Source: Capitulum mitella (taxonomy: Eukaryota; Arthropoda; Thecostraca; Pollicipedomorpha; Pollicipedidae). Taken from it: 64,000 bases of DNA. The position numbers and the translations under genes are program-made. The stretch covers positions 18,943,621-19,007,620 of the forward strand of contig CP099846.1 in assembly GCA_030062745.1 (NCBI GenBank), in the 5' to 3' direction. Under the pieces are notes generated by a model. That model made no database searches. It saw only the letters and a program-made list of their open reading frames with translations, and was not told the origin of the DNA. Shown piece after piece: positions 11,537-23,500 of this stretch; the first letter of the stretch is position 1; every line of letters starts with the position of its first letter.

Positions 11537-14500
11537 GTAGGCACTTCACCGGCGGCAGGAGCTCTGTCACGAGTCTCGTAGCACGGAAGCTGAATAGGCT
11601 GAAATATGCGCTGAAGAAACAGGCAAACTCAGCTCGTTGGCCTCCGGAGTTAGATTAACTGTACGACAATGGAACCGCCGGAGCTCGAGTAGTTTGAGCC
11701 CTCTGACTAGCCATGGTTACGCCTCTGCACAACCGCATTGCACCGTGTCGCGCTGCAGTCAATCGTAAACCGATGAAAGGGCATTTGGCATCTGTCAGCA
11801 ACTTCAAACAGAGCGTGACTTGCATCTTACTTACGGCATGTTGATTCAGACTCAGGGAGAGGCGTGTCGGCGCGGAATGTCGTGCGGTCTGCGAGACAGC
11901 GCCAGCGTGACGTGTTCTCGCCGGCACCCGCAGGTGGAGGAGGACTGTCAGGACGGCCTGTACCTCTGGCTGCCGTACGCCACCTGCGGCCTGCTGGTGA
12001 TGGTCTCCTTCAGCCAGCGCTCGTTCCCCAGCACGCTGACGTTCTTCACTGGCGCTGGGTAAGCGTTGTCCCCCCCCCCTTTCGAGTCTCACAGCAGACC
12101 TGAGAAAAACCCAACTAATTAGGGTTGGCTCTGCGGTACTATTCATTACCGCAGATTGTCGCTAACGAACTTTATGGACTGGGCGGCTTCTATTGATGCG
12201 CTGCGGGATGTGGTCTGTGGTGTTTTTTTTTCGGGAGGGTGAAAGGTCACCAAGACCACTGCGTCGTGTCGTGGACTAGCGGCAAGTAAAAGGCCCTTCT
12301 GCGCCATCTGGTCGGTTGCCTGAGGCAACATGACACCAACTTCTTGTCCACGAGGGTGGTGGAGTCTGGGTCTGCGAAAACTCGGCGTCTTAGGATAGGA
12401 TAAGCCTAATCTTTCCCAAAATTGAATTTTCCGCAGATTTTGGCCGCGTTTTTATTTTCCGGAATTTGTATGCGCTATCATTTGAGCGCGTGCAGGAACG
12501 TCAGCTTTCACCCCCCCCCCCCCATGGCTCCCTTGGTCTTCCTTGGCTACGCTCATGCGCTGATCCCAAAGCAGGGTCAGAAACCCGCTGTTCGTCAAGT
12601 CCGCCCGGGCCTATCGTTCTGGCCTGGCATCAATCGTGTGGCCGAGACCGTATACCGGGGCCGACTTCGGGGCCGGCGCGGGTGGGTTGTGGCCTCCCCC
12701 GCGCGCCGGCCGCCGACTGGACAGCGCGCCCCTCTCTCCGTCCGCCGCTGCAGCCCTCGAGCGGCGGCCGCCGGCCGGTGACAGTGGTGACGTCGCTTTG
12801 TCACCGGTGGTGAGGGGCCGGCTGACGGCGGCCGCGCTGACAGGCCGGCGGACAGGCTCCGGTCGCCCCCTCCCGTTCGCCTGTCAGACGGAGCCGGTCC
12901 GCTCCCCTCTCCCCGTCCGTCCATCGTCCGTCCCCCCTCCCGTCCCCCCGCTGTCCGGTGTCCACCCACCAGCCTCGACCGGACTCGCGCGGACACCGCC
13001 GGCCGCCGGTCTGCTCAGTGGAAGACGTCTACCTCTGGTGGAGCTCTGGAGTTTCCGCTCGAAAATGTGTGGAAGCGTCTATCTGCTTGTACTTGGTTAT
13101 CAGCAGGTTAAAGGGAATAGTTCACCTTGGTGAATCCAACAAGCAGCATGAAATGGTTAAACACAGTACGCAGATACCGACCCCATTTTATTTCCGTCAT
13201 GAAACCCTGGAATTGTAAAAGTTTTCATGAATAATGTATCCAACACCATGACATCATTTTGAGGAGCGACGACCGACACGCAGTGATGTAACGTCATGCC
13301 TCCAGTAGTTACAGTGAACCACATACAGGCAGCCGATGTGTTTCAATGACAATTCATGCAACATCACACTGACATCTGCATCTGCACTGACATCTGGGTC
13401 ATTCCATGTCAGATTGCACAAGAATCCACCGGACCCCTTTTGATATTGATGAAATTTGGTACGCTCACAGTACCTATCGAAATAAAGCCAGTCAGGTATT
13501 TTTGGCTCTTGGTGACCTCTGAGATCAAAATTAAAGGTCATGAAAAGTCACCGATTTTCACAGACATTGCACGATTCAAGAACCCATAACTCGTTGCAGA
13601 TTTCGACAAAATGGTGCAATAAGCGCCATTCAAAAGAGAACTCTTCCAGCTTTCATGAATAGGTTCATTACATAAACATTCTCAGTTTTAACAATATTTG
13701 CCTACCGTGATCTTCGCAAAAATGTACTGCAGTATGTCCCGAAGTATGTATAGTAAGTGTGGCAAAAAACATTTTTGGGGAAATCAAAACGTTCTCTGAT
13801 GTCTTGAATTTAGCGTTGCTAAGTGGGTGCTTGAGAAACATACTCTGAGACTATTTGACGAAAATTGATTTCGTGCCTTTCGTTTCTTCGATTATTCTGC
13901 GATTTCGTGTGCCGTGTCCTGCGTGCCTGCGATACATCAGCTGAGGTTTAAATTGCTTGACCAGAGAGGACAAAGTTCATGACATCCTACTATCAGTTGA
14001 CCCTTGCCATCCAGATCTGACATACCTGTGCTTCTTATTTCCACGGAACTGAGTCTGTCGGGTGTTCTTAGTCCTTTAACCCTATTCCCGGAGGGCTAGA
14101 CGGTAAAGTCGATTCCCGGCAGGGGGACGGATTGGGCCGCCCCCCGAGATCTCGAGAACTACTTGTCCGATTTCATTGCAACAAACGGCAATCGATTTGC
14201 CGTGACGTGAACTACATTTTTATAAAAAGAAATTTTCAAAATTTTGAAATTTGTGGATACAGGGGGGCAAAAATGTCAAAATGGGGGGAACATTTCGACT
14301 TCTTATAACTCCGTTGTTTACCGACCGATTTCGATGAAAACTGGCATGAATCGAGAGATTATGGATAGGGCTTTTACCATGGGTCCGCAAATCTCAAATT
14401 TTGAGAAAATTCATGGGCGTTCACAGGGTTTCAAAAATAGGAGGATTAGCTTTCTAACAAATGAACGAACAAAAGAGGCAAACACCTTTTTTTGGCTTCT

Positions 14501-15751
14501 GCTAGCCATGTTAAACTAAAGAAGTACAAATCGCATTACAGTGTTCGTATTTTGTTAGCATAGGCGGTGCCAAGGACATGAAAAAGGGGGAACTATCATG
14601 GTCACACGTTTCTCAGATCAACTTGTGACCTTTGGCCTTAAATGACCTCCAGTGACCTTGGGGTCACTTGGAATGATCTCGTGTGCATTTAATATTATCT
14701 GTAAACGTTTTCAATCATTTGAATTCACTCTATTTGAAAAATTCCATTTTATGGCTATTGCGATATAGGGTACGCGCAATGACATTTTAGGTCATAGCTC
14801 CGTGACCCTACCTGATATCAAGCTGAAACTTGGTGCAAAAGTAGAAGGCACCGTTCTACGTCATATATATTCCGGGTTTGGCATTCGAAAAAACAGCGCC
14901 GAAATTATAGCGAAAAAACAAATTTTGACTTTTCACCTTGACCTGACCTTGTAAAGTGACCTTAGGTAAACAAAATTACATCTGCACATTGCCCAACTAT
15001 TTAGCTATATATCCATATAAAGTTTTAAGTTCTATCTTAAAAACTCTGTTTTTGGCAGGCATTTTCCTTTTGCCCTGAACATGGCCAAAAATGGCATGAG
15101 GTGCCTCCCAAAAAACGTTACCTGGCTCCGTCCCTCAGCAAAGTAGAATTTTGAAAAAACGTAGAAAGAATAGCTAGGAAAAGTCACCAAGTTTTGTGAA
15201 GCTGCGTTAAAAAAACCTGGAATTGGCAAGCAAAAAACCCGAGGGGGGGCGGATTCAGCCCCCCTGCCGGTAATAGGGTTAAGCGAACTGAGACAATCTT
15301 TGTCGAGCCTCGGGGTCTTTTGGAAGTTAACCGAGGCCATTGAGCTCGACTGACGTTGGATAATCTGGTGGTCTGGGGCCATTCATTCTTTTTTTAGGGC
15401 GCTGATTCCGAATTTCGCATATCACATCACTCATCTATCGTATCATATTATCATACCCATATTATTAACATATCATTCAATGTCATATCATTCATATCTC
15501 ACGTATCTGAGTTGACGCCAATCGAAGATTCCATGTCAGTTAGACGGCGATGGCTTTTTGTCATGACGTACTCCCTTGAATCAGAGGTGTCGATTTCTGT
15601 AAATGATTGGGGTCGAGCCGAGGGCCCGACAGCCTAACCTCCCCCAAAATGTGGGTTTCTAAACGGATTTCGCCCACTTTATTTTGACAAACGGAAATTT
15701 ATAAGTTTTTTTAGTTTTAGATTATCATGAGAAATTTCTATTTACTCTCAC

Positions 15752-15792
<41 letters not shown>

Positions 15793-18700
15793 CATATGCA
15801 TATACATACAAAACTTGGGAAGATATACACATCGTTCTAGACTTTATTCTTTACTTTCTGTCTATATCTTATCTATTGCGCCCCTTTTTTCATTATTGTT
15901 ACTCATTCCCTTTAAAACCGGTAGAAAATTTTGGAGGGGGAGCAAAAAAATATTGGGTGGGGCCAACTCAACACTGGGTGGGCCTGGACCCCTTAAAAGA
16001 ATGCAAATCGACACCCCTTGCTTTGAATGTTCGAATAGCTACAAATTAAGTGACAGCTTCGTATAAAAGATGATAAAAGTGGTGATTGAGATAGTGATCA
16101 AAGGTCGAAAAATCAGCTTTAATCCTGGACACGGAATACACGTAAATAAGTTGATGCGTGTAAAATGGACGTGAAATTCGAAATCGGCGCCCAAAAATTA
16201 ATAAATGCTCTGAGATCAAAATAGGCAATCCAAAGTCAACAGATGCTATTGACCTCGGTAGGTCCAAAGATCCCGATGCTCGACTAGGATTATGTCAGCT
16301 GGCTTTAGGCCTAAAAACACCAGATAACTTCAGTTTCGTGAAAATATGAAGAACGGATGTCAGATTTGGATGGTAGGGTTCGTGGTGGGGTGTCATGACC
16401 TTCTCTTTTCTGGTCAAGCAATTTAAAACTAAGCTGATGTGTGTTAGGCACGCAGGGCAATGTGCACACCAAATTCTAGAACGATGAGACAAAAAAAAGG
16501 GCGCAATCAGTTAATATTCATTAAATAGCCTGAGGGTATATCTCTCAAGCGCTGCTTGGCAGCACTTAAATCGTGGTACCTGAAAAGTTTCAGTTTGCTC
16601 AGAAACGTTTTTTGCCACACTTACTGCAGATATTTTGGGACATATTTTGATTCGCTGTTGCGAAGATCGCAGTGGTCAAACATGGTCAAAACCAAAAATG
16701 TTCCATGTGACCTAGTCTTGTGAATGGTTTTCCCGAGTTCACCGGAAAAATGAACCCATTTGTGAAAGCCGGAGCATTTTTCTTTCGGAATGGCGCTAAT
16801 GGCACCATTCTGTGACCATCTGTCACCGGGTTATGGGCATTTGAATCTTGAAACGCCTGGAGAAATCGGTGGCCTTTCATGACCTGTAACTGTGATCTCA
16901 GAGGCCACCTAGGGTCAAAGATTAATTACTGACCATTTTTCAATAGGCACTATGAGCGTGCCAAACGTTATCCAAATCGAAAGAGTTCGGGTTAATTCTT
17001 GTGCGATTTGGCGATTTGGAATGATCCATCCGCATCTTCACAATGACAAATGCCCACGAAAAACGGTCCCCGTGGCAACAGATTTACAACATTTCAGCCG
17101 CCTGACTCAGAACTCAGCCGCCATTATTCCCACGAGTGGCAACCGTTGGCAAACCGCAACAAACTGTTTGTTTTCTGGCTTTTTTTCGACGCATTTGCCA
17201 GGTTTGACCATTAGCGTCCCAGTTGGAAGCAGATTAGTCTCGTTTGGCTGTTTGGCAGGGTCTGTCATTGCATTACGTTCCGTGTTTGCCTGTTACCTAG
17301 AAGTTCATAGCTGGACAAGAGATAATCAAGGGCGCGAGAAGCGGGGGGGGGAGGGAGGCTGTCCCCCAGCTTTTTTCGAATTTCAGATGGACCTTATGGG
17401 AGCTGACTGGAAAGAATTGATCCAAAATGCTTCTTTGTCACCCGTCCCCCAGCATCTGTGGAAGAGCTCCTGCACCCCTGGAGATAATGGTTCTAAACGT
17501 CGTGCCGCATTGGAACCAGTCCCCCTCCCTCGTTAGGGCCCCTCCCTGGCAGCCGTGCCCAACCGCCCGCAGGCGGCAACACTGTCGCACATTTGTTTAT
17601 GCAGCTGCCTCGTACACCGTCAGTCTAGGCGCCTGGTCCCGAACAGCGTCTAAATCTGGCCGTGTTTGGCACCGAAATAGAAGTCCCGGTTTTAAACATC
17701 TAATCATAGAATGTCGTAACAGAATGCGGAGGTAGGTGTGGCGCGTTACTTATGATAGCAGAATATGGGCTGACAGAAGTAAGCGGCGTGGGCACTAGCA
17801 GACGTGACACGAACATGATGGCAAACTTCGGGACAAGTACAGTGAACTCGCCACAAGGAACGTGGTCGTTGGGTCTGGGTTTAATTGCTTAAAACAGGAG
17901 TGTTTCAGACTGATAAAACTAAGCCCGTCAGCATGCAGGTTATGCATGCATATAGCCAGGAGGGGACCAGCCACGATTCAGGACATTCCTTGACTGTGGC
18001 CAGCAAAGTGTGGCGGGTTGTGACGTGGCCGATGACACGTTCACGAAAGACACGACGCGACACGACACAAACACGAAATGTGGCGGCGGCCGGTTTAGTT
18101 GTGGGACGTTGTGATGTCTGCCTGTCACGGTTTGTATGTGCTCCTAGTCGGCGGGAGTGACGGCAGGATTGTCGGTTGGATGTACGCGAAGTCTTTGTTG
18201 TTCGGGAGGGAAATTAAACCTTAACATTCACACTGATGATATTTCTGGGAACCCTGTCCGTTTTTTGTCACCTTCGGACAAACGGCTTTGGCCACATTTG
18301 CCAAATTTCCCAAAAGTTTGGACTGATCGGCTAGAAATTACGAAGATATGTGTCAAATGTCATCTAATTTCGATCAACGGATCAAAAAGTTAGAATGCGG
18401 GTTTCTAGACGCTACCCCCACACCATTACGAAGGTGGTTTTGGTGTCCACCAACACCAGGGTTAAATTGTTCCTGATGGACGCAGCAAATTTTGTGGGGA
18501 AATTTGAAGTTCGGTGTCCTGAAAGGTCGGAGCCCGCTGATCCTTTTTCGTGTGTCTATTTTGGGAGAGTCTTCCTCGCAAAACCCATGCCATGAATGCT
18601 GAGAAGATTACTGTTCTGTTTGTGGCGAAGCCGGCCACCTGTAGCAAGGTATCCACAAAAGGTACGTACCTGCCTGTTTTGCCCGACTGAGAAATAAGAA

Positions 18701-20526
18701 CATGCTGCTGCGCATCGTATTCTCTCATGTGATAACCCCCGTGTACGTGCCTTTCTCAGAAGCGGTGGCGTGTCCCATCACACGTCACTGGCGTTTCGTA
18801 TGTAGCTTCGCGGGGCGTCGCTCATTGCAGAAAACGGCGCCCCGTCGGACGTCAAGTAAACATTCTGCACGTCAATGGGAGCGCCGTGCGGCTCTGGCCG
18901 TAGGTCGCAGGCGTCAGCTGTTCCGGCCGGGGCCGCCTTGGGGACGTCCGCCTGGCAGCGGAGCTGGCCGCTTGTCGGGGGTGGACCGGCCGGCACGCGG
19001 GAGGGGCGATTTCTCTGGGACCAGCCTAAAGTGTGGGACCGTCCGGGGCTCGTGGACCGGCCCGGGCTCGCGGACCGGCGGATACTCTGGGACAAATCGA
19101 AACTTCGGGGCCGGCTCGGACTCTGAGACCGGCTCGGTAGTCTGGGACCAGTCAGTACTCTGGGACCGGTCATGACTCTGGGGCCAGTCAGTACTCTGGC
19201 ACCGGACAAGACTCTGGGACCGGTCATGACTCTGGAACCGGCCATTACTCTGGGACCGGTCAGTACTCTAGGACCAGGCAGTACCCTGGGACCGGTCAGT
19301 ACTCTGGGACCGGTCATGACTCTGGGGCCGGTCATGACTCTGGGACCGGTCATGACTCTGGGGCCGGCTCGGACTCTGGGACCAGTCAGTACTCTGGGGC
19401 CGGACTAGATACTCTGGGACCGGGCAGGACTCTGGGATCGATCAGGACTCTGGGATCGATCAGGACTCTGGGATGGGCCAGGACTCTGGGACCGACTCGG
19501 ACTCTGGTTCCGGCCAGGAATCTGGAACCGGGCAGGACTGTGGGATCGATCAGGACTCTGGGATGGGCCAGGACTCTGGGACCGGTCAGGACTCTGGGAC
19601 CGACCACAACTGACAGACTGGGCGGAGGGAAGTGCCAACGTCTTCCTCGCTGTATATACACTTCGAAATATGTTTACGCTCGCTGAGTTTGCGATCAGTC
19701 CGTCCAGTTCGCCGACTGCCTAATCCACCCTGACGGCAGAGTCGGCCGCACGTCACTCGCCCTGACGTCACTGTATGTGTGACGTCAGGCGCGCGCGATC
19801 TACGCCGCTCGAGCCACCCGGCGGCACACGCAGCCTTGAGACGCTGTCACGTGGTCCGTCGCGGCACGCCGTCTAATGACCGGACGCCGTCGTTGCAGCA
19901 TCATCGGATCGTACACCACCTTCGTGCTGGTCATCGGCCGACTGTGCCGCACGCCGTTCGTCGACATCTCCTTCCACATCATGTTCGACGAGCTGCCCTA
20001 CGTGGACCGGATACTGCAGGTCAGAGCGCCAGCACGTGCGCGTGCCAGACGTCTGCAGTCTGCCGGCACCGTGGTCAGGTTAATCCGGCCGGCTTCGCTT
20101 GGTGCAGGATTTGTGCACCGTTTTTGTAAGGAGAGGCCTCACCCTCGCAGTCGTTCCGTTTAAGGCGTGGACATGATGTGCAAGGCTGTCTGTCGTGGCC
20201 TGGAAACAGCTTTGGCCACGACTGGGTGGATAACCTAGTGCTTTCTTCACTGCGCTGCGGCGGGGCGCGCGAACCATAGTTCAACGTTGCCATGCCCTTT
20301 GGAACATACACAAGCCATGAAGTGGGTATCTGCGTCACTTGTGATATCGATAATCTCCAAGAAGGATATCCCCTGCGTTTAGATCTGCGAGGACATCTAC
20401 CTCGTGCGGGAAAGAGGTAACCTGGCCTTGGAAGAGGAGCTGTTCGCCAAGCTGATCTTCCTGTACCGGTCCCCGGAGATGATGATCAAGTACACGGAGC
20501 CGCCGCGGGAGGACAACAGTCAGTGA
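11417..20526 (+). CDS. Piezo: Piezo-type mechanosensitive ion channel, C-terminal exons (partial gene)
   Basis: Four exons join in frame to give the last 169 residues of a Piezo channel, the homotrimeric plasma-membrane cation channel opened by membrane tension. In order they encode the end of the extracellular cap domain (to VEWWE), the loop to the last transmembrane helix (VEEDC), the pore-lining inner helix ([13 protein letters not shown]), and the intracellular C-terminal domain ([13 protein letters not shown], then [27 protein letters not shown]). The ending [13 protein letters not shown] followed by an 11-residue tail is the family's usual terminus. Piezos are normally over 2,000 residues, so most of the gene lies upstream, beyond or undetected in this window. 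All junctions keep phase (0, 2, 0) and use GT-AG. A plus-strand AATAAA at 21788 is a possible but distant poly(A) signal. Identity rests on recalled family sequence; I am confident of the family. Confidence 0.93.
11934..12058 (+). CDS. Piezo: Piezo exon B (cap-to-inner-helix linker)
   Basis: It encodes [10 protein letters not shown] through STLTFFTGA and two bases of the next glycine codon. The acceptor is CACCCGCAG before 11934 and the donor GG/GTAAGC at 12059. Acidic residues followed by a cysteine just after EWW, and a Phe-rich start of the inner helix, match the family. The intron before it is 397 bp and the one after it is 7840 bp. Confidence 0.88.
12059..13379 (+). other. Start of the 7.8-kb Piezo intron, CpG-rich island
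   Basis: This is intronic. About 12630-13060 is strongly CpG-rich and gives several overlapping long frames on both strands with Arg/Pro/Gly/Ala composition and no domain. It could be a regulatory CpG island; no promoter motif was found there. Confidence 0.5.
13380..13785 (+). repeat. Inverted-repeat arm, left copy
   Basis: Read forward, it matches the reverse complement of 16590-17010: 'acaagaat', 'ttggtacgctca.agt.cctat', 'cctctgagatca', 'ggtcatgaaa', 'accgattt', 'gcgccattc', 'gatcttcgcaa' and 'agtgtggcaaaaaac' occur in the same order. The two arms are separated by about 2.8 kb. Confidence 0.7.
14080..15278. mobile_element. TTAA-flanked non-autonomous DNA element, family 1, copy 1
   Basis: Intact TTAA copies lie on both sides (14076-14079 and 15279-15282). 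Termini are inverted: left CCCTATTCCCGG, right CCGGTAATAGGG. The 1199-bp body has no transposase. The copy at 28151-29353 matches along its full length. CCCTA-type ends with TTAA duplication are diagnostic of piggyBac-like transposons, so this is a non-autonomous derivative. The interior has six TGACCT words (14626, 14643, 14653, 14939, 14944, 14957); that at 14626 reads TGACCTTT, the complement of the NR4A NBRE. It lies in the Piezo intron. Confidence 0.85.
15283..16589. other. Intron sequence with a TA microsatellite
   Basis: (TA)n occupies 15752-15789. The G-rich passage at 15930-16000 resembles the subterminal parts of the TTAA elements but no ends were found. No coding sequence recognised. 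Confidence 0.6.
16590..17010 (-). repeat. Inverted-repeat arm, right copy
   Basis: It is the reverse-complement partner of 13380-13785. Together the arms could be the long inverted ends of one composite element, or two independent insertions in opposite orientation; 1.2 kb of the sequence between them is the family 1 TTAA element. Confidence 0.7.
17011..19014. other. Intron sequence, no gene recognised
   Basis: The open frame at 16952-17536 begins inside the inverted-repeat arm and has no recognisable domain. About 18230-18420 has the style of the other TGACC-containing repeats ('gatttcgatcaacggatcaaaaagtta') but I found no clear partner. About 18830-19010 is CpG-rich. Confidence 0.4.
19015..19610 (+). 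repeat. 18-bp minisatellite, about 29 units in the regular core
   Basis: The unit ACTCTGGGACCGGTCAGT and its variants repeat every 18 bp, regular from about 19085 to 19605 and degraded before that. Later units switch to a GGGATCGATCAGG variant and alternate with GGGATGGGCCAGG, suggesting higher-order amplification. Because 18 is a multiple of three, frames on both strands stay open and translate into six-residue repeats. It lies about 290 bp before Piezo exon C. Confidence 0.93.
19763..19787. promoter_or_regulatory. Pair of consensus CRE sites in the Piezo intron
   Basis: TGACGTCA occurs at 19763-19770 and 19780-19787, 17 bp apart, about 110 bp before exon C. TGACGTCA is the palindromic CREB/ATF site. 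No function is shown; the spacing and exactness make chance less likely. Confidence 0.5.
19899..20019 (+). CDS. Piezo: Piezo exon C (inner pore helix)
   Basis: It completes the split glycine codon, then encodes [18 protein letters not shown] and [21 protein letters not shown]. The acceptor is GTTGCAG before 19899 and the donor CAG/GTCAGA after 20019. The hydrophobic stretch is the pore-lining inner helix; ELPYVDRIL starts the intracellular C-terminal domain and is among the most conserved words of the family. Confidence 0.93.
20383..20526 (+). CDS. Piezo: Piezo last coding exon
   Basis: It encodes [20 protein letters not shown], then [18 protein letters not shown] and the tail EPPREDNSQ, ending at TGA 20524-20526. 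The acceptor is CTGCGTTTAG before 20383. The intron before it is 363 bp. The tail after the conserved MIK(W/Y)T differs from vertebrate Piezos, which end a few residues later. Confidence 0.95.
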   Translation: MCEDIYLVRERGNLALEEELFAKLIFLYRSPEMMIKYTEPPREDNSQ

Positions 20527-23500
20527 CGGACGCCGACACCGTCCAGTCGCTCAGGACGCCACGGTGACGGTGTCACGGCCGTACCGTAGACGAGCGACAC
20601 GCTCTGGCACCTCCTGAGGCCGCGGTGGACGCCAGCCGAGTGACGCTGGTGGACCGCCCGCCCGCTTGGGCGCATTTCGCCGGGGAGGCTCAGAGCCGAG
20701 CCGTAGGTGACTCGAGCTGTGCGTGACCGCAGGCGGTAGCAGATGACGCGGGAAGCTGGTTCCCGCCTCTCTCGTGTACCGATTGCGTCGGCACTGTGGC
20801 CGTGGCGTTTTGCGAGCGAGATTTTGCCTGCCGAGCGTGGACGTAGCGGACGTTGCTGCCTGCAGCGAGCCCGAATGTTTTTACTTGCCAGCCTCAAAGG
20901 AGGGCCTTTTCATGAGATGTTAGCTGGACGTCGTGCTGAACTGTTAGTCGCCGGGAGTTGGATCGCTAATGCGAGGAATGTTGTCAAAGCATCGTTTGCT
21001 GGATGTAGAAGCTGCTGGATGCTTGGGTAAAGATAATGTGTCGCTTTGGTGCGATCTCGAGTCCGGCCACTTACGATCTTGCCGGGCATTGTTTCCTACG
21101 AAACCCGACGGGCGTAGAATTCTGTTGAAACCTTCCCAAACAAAATAGCGGCAGTTTGTCTGATGCGCGTGATCTGTACACGTTAGGAATCATGTCACAT
21201 GCTTAGCCTCTTGATTACCTTCAAACTGGTCGTGTGCTATGTGTTTCAGGGACTCTTCTGTTGGTACTAGGCACTGCTATTTATGTTGTCTTTCAGCGTG
21301 GTTCATTTCTGTGTTGCGGAAAGCACAATGCGAAGTGACCACCGCGGCCAAGTATTGACGCCGAGGGAACTGATAGCCCTTCTGCCGTTCCTCGAAGCGA
21401 ACTTGTGTGGCGCGAAATGGACGTCCGTGCTCGCTTGGTTACTCGTTGTCGGCATACAGTCGAGCCCCAGGAGACGATGTGTCAGCGCGTGAACGACGCG
21501 GCCTCGTGCTCCGCGCGGCGGCAGTGCGTCTGCGTCAGTCTCCGCGCTGTGCGTCGGACGGCGTGCGGTGCGCGTACGACTCGCGGCCGCGGACGTCGAC
21601 CGCCGGCTGCGCGTCCTCGGCCGCGGCCTGAGCGGCGCCGGCCGGAGCGCGGTGTCGCCGCTGTCGGCGGCCGGCCGGGCTGTCAGGCGACCGCCGAGCG
21701 GGACGAACAGCTGTCACCGCGGCCGGCGGCGCGCCGGCCGCACCCCGACACCGCCCGCCGCCTGGATTTCCCGCCGGCCGCGGCCGTAATAAACGTGGCC
21801 GCCGAGACGGAGGGTTTCGGCCGCCGGCTGACGGCTGGGCGGCGGCGCCGCGGTCGAGCTCGCCGCCACGTGGCCGCAGCGGCTGACCCGAGCGCGGCGG
21901 ACGGGTGGAGGCCACCGGTGGCGCAACGGAGCGAGGCGCTCCGCACGTGCTTTGTGCTCGGCCTGTCGCGTCGGAATGAGCAACAGAACACACTCATATA
22001 CCCTCCTCCCCACCCTCCGCCAGGCTGTAGGCTGCGGGTGTTGGTACGACAAGCGGAACCAATAATTCTGCGGGTTAATGGTCATCTTGCCGTGGATTTC
22101 GTTCATGCTGCCCTGGCCGCCGAATAACTTCGTGCATCATTTCGACCACCGTGAGGTGCTTCTCACGACGCTGTAAAGTGAGAGACCGCATGAGAGTAAT
22201 GTAGGCTGAGTTCCCCGGCTTTTTTTTTATCTCCAACGCCCTCAAAGTTGGTTACGGTTTTAGCATTTTCCCCCAGTCTCTCGCCACCGTTGTGTTATAT
22301 CTTAGGTTTTCTGGAAAAATTCCTTGATAGCTGGACAATTTCTCTAAGAACGACACACCCCGTCCACCCTCAACTCACCGATTTTGATGAAAATAGTTTC
22401 AGGGGTTATCTGAGACGCAGAAGCCGAATCTAAAAATTTCAGCTCGATCAGGTCAAGGGGTCAAAAGTTATAGCCTGCGGCAATTTGAACTTTGCTCTTG
22501 ACATGGGTTGTTAAAAGTGCGTTTTTCTCCACCATCAAAAGTCGTAAACTAATAAACCCGTATATTTTCTGACACCTTATGGAACGGGAAATCCGATTCA
22601 GGCACTTGTATGACCTTAGGTCATGATTCCAGAAAACGACCCCGTGACCTTAGGTCAGGCGTCATAAGATGACCTTTGGCAGGGGAGAAAGAAATTATTT
22701 TTATTTCGTCAATATAAGGCCTCATGTATCTGCTCCACATGCCATTCATAAAAACTTGGGTACGATTCATCTTCAACCGCAAATCTCGCATCAAGTAGGC
22801 CGTGTTTGGGCTAAAATCGGCTCATTTCATGACTATTGAGCATATACTGTTAGGGGATATAAACGGAGGGTAAAAGGAGCGGTGACGCACTGAATGGAAT
22901 AAGTGGCGTAGTGTATAATGACAGACGGAATATATACCGAGTTTTCAACATCCACTGTAGCACTAGAAAGGGGCTAAAAGCGCTAAGTACCGTAACTAAG
23001 ACATCTTGCCAAAGCGCAGTGAAAACAACGCCTTATAGTTCGCAATGTACTTCTCGACAAGTTCACTGCATAAGCTGATAACTTACATAATCGAAGAGCC
23101 AACAGCGTCGTAAAATAAGGCTAGTCGGCCATGGGATGACCCTATACCTCAAGAACATCTACCATTAGCCCTGCGGTAATGCATGGAAAGGACTGGTTTA
23201 CAACTGGATCACAAACTTCGCCCCCGCTTTTGGAGACAAGTGCCTACGCATCTGTCAGGTAGTTAGTGTGCGATGGGAGAGAGCGCGAGTGAAGGTCAAA
23301 AAGACCCAGCGAAACAAAAGTAGATGCGTTTCACCTCGCGCCGAGGGCGACGCCGGCCGGCAGACGGCGACGGGCGACCGGCGAGTGACGACGCGAGGCC
23401 GGCGGCGTTGTTACCGTGACTGGCGCTGTGCGTGATAATGCTGTATGCGGTCCAGATATGGTCTCTCAACTCGACCATGGGGTTAGGCATGACGAAGGTT

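Noticed and set aside
18778-19661. Minus-strand frames with six-residue repeats (TGPRVM)
   Set aside because: Fully explained by the 18-bp minisatellite, which keeps all frames open.
21405-22127. 240-codon plus-strand frame
   Set aside because: It lies in an extreme CpG island; composition is almost only Arg, Ala, Pro and Gly, equally long frames exist on the other strand, and there is no domain.
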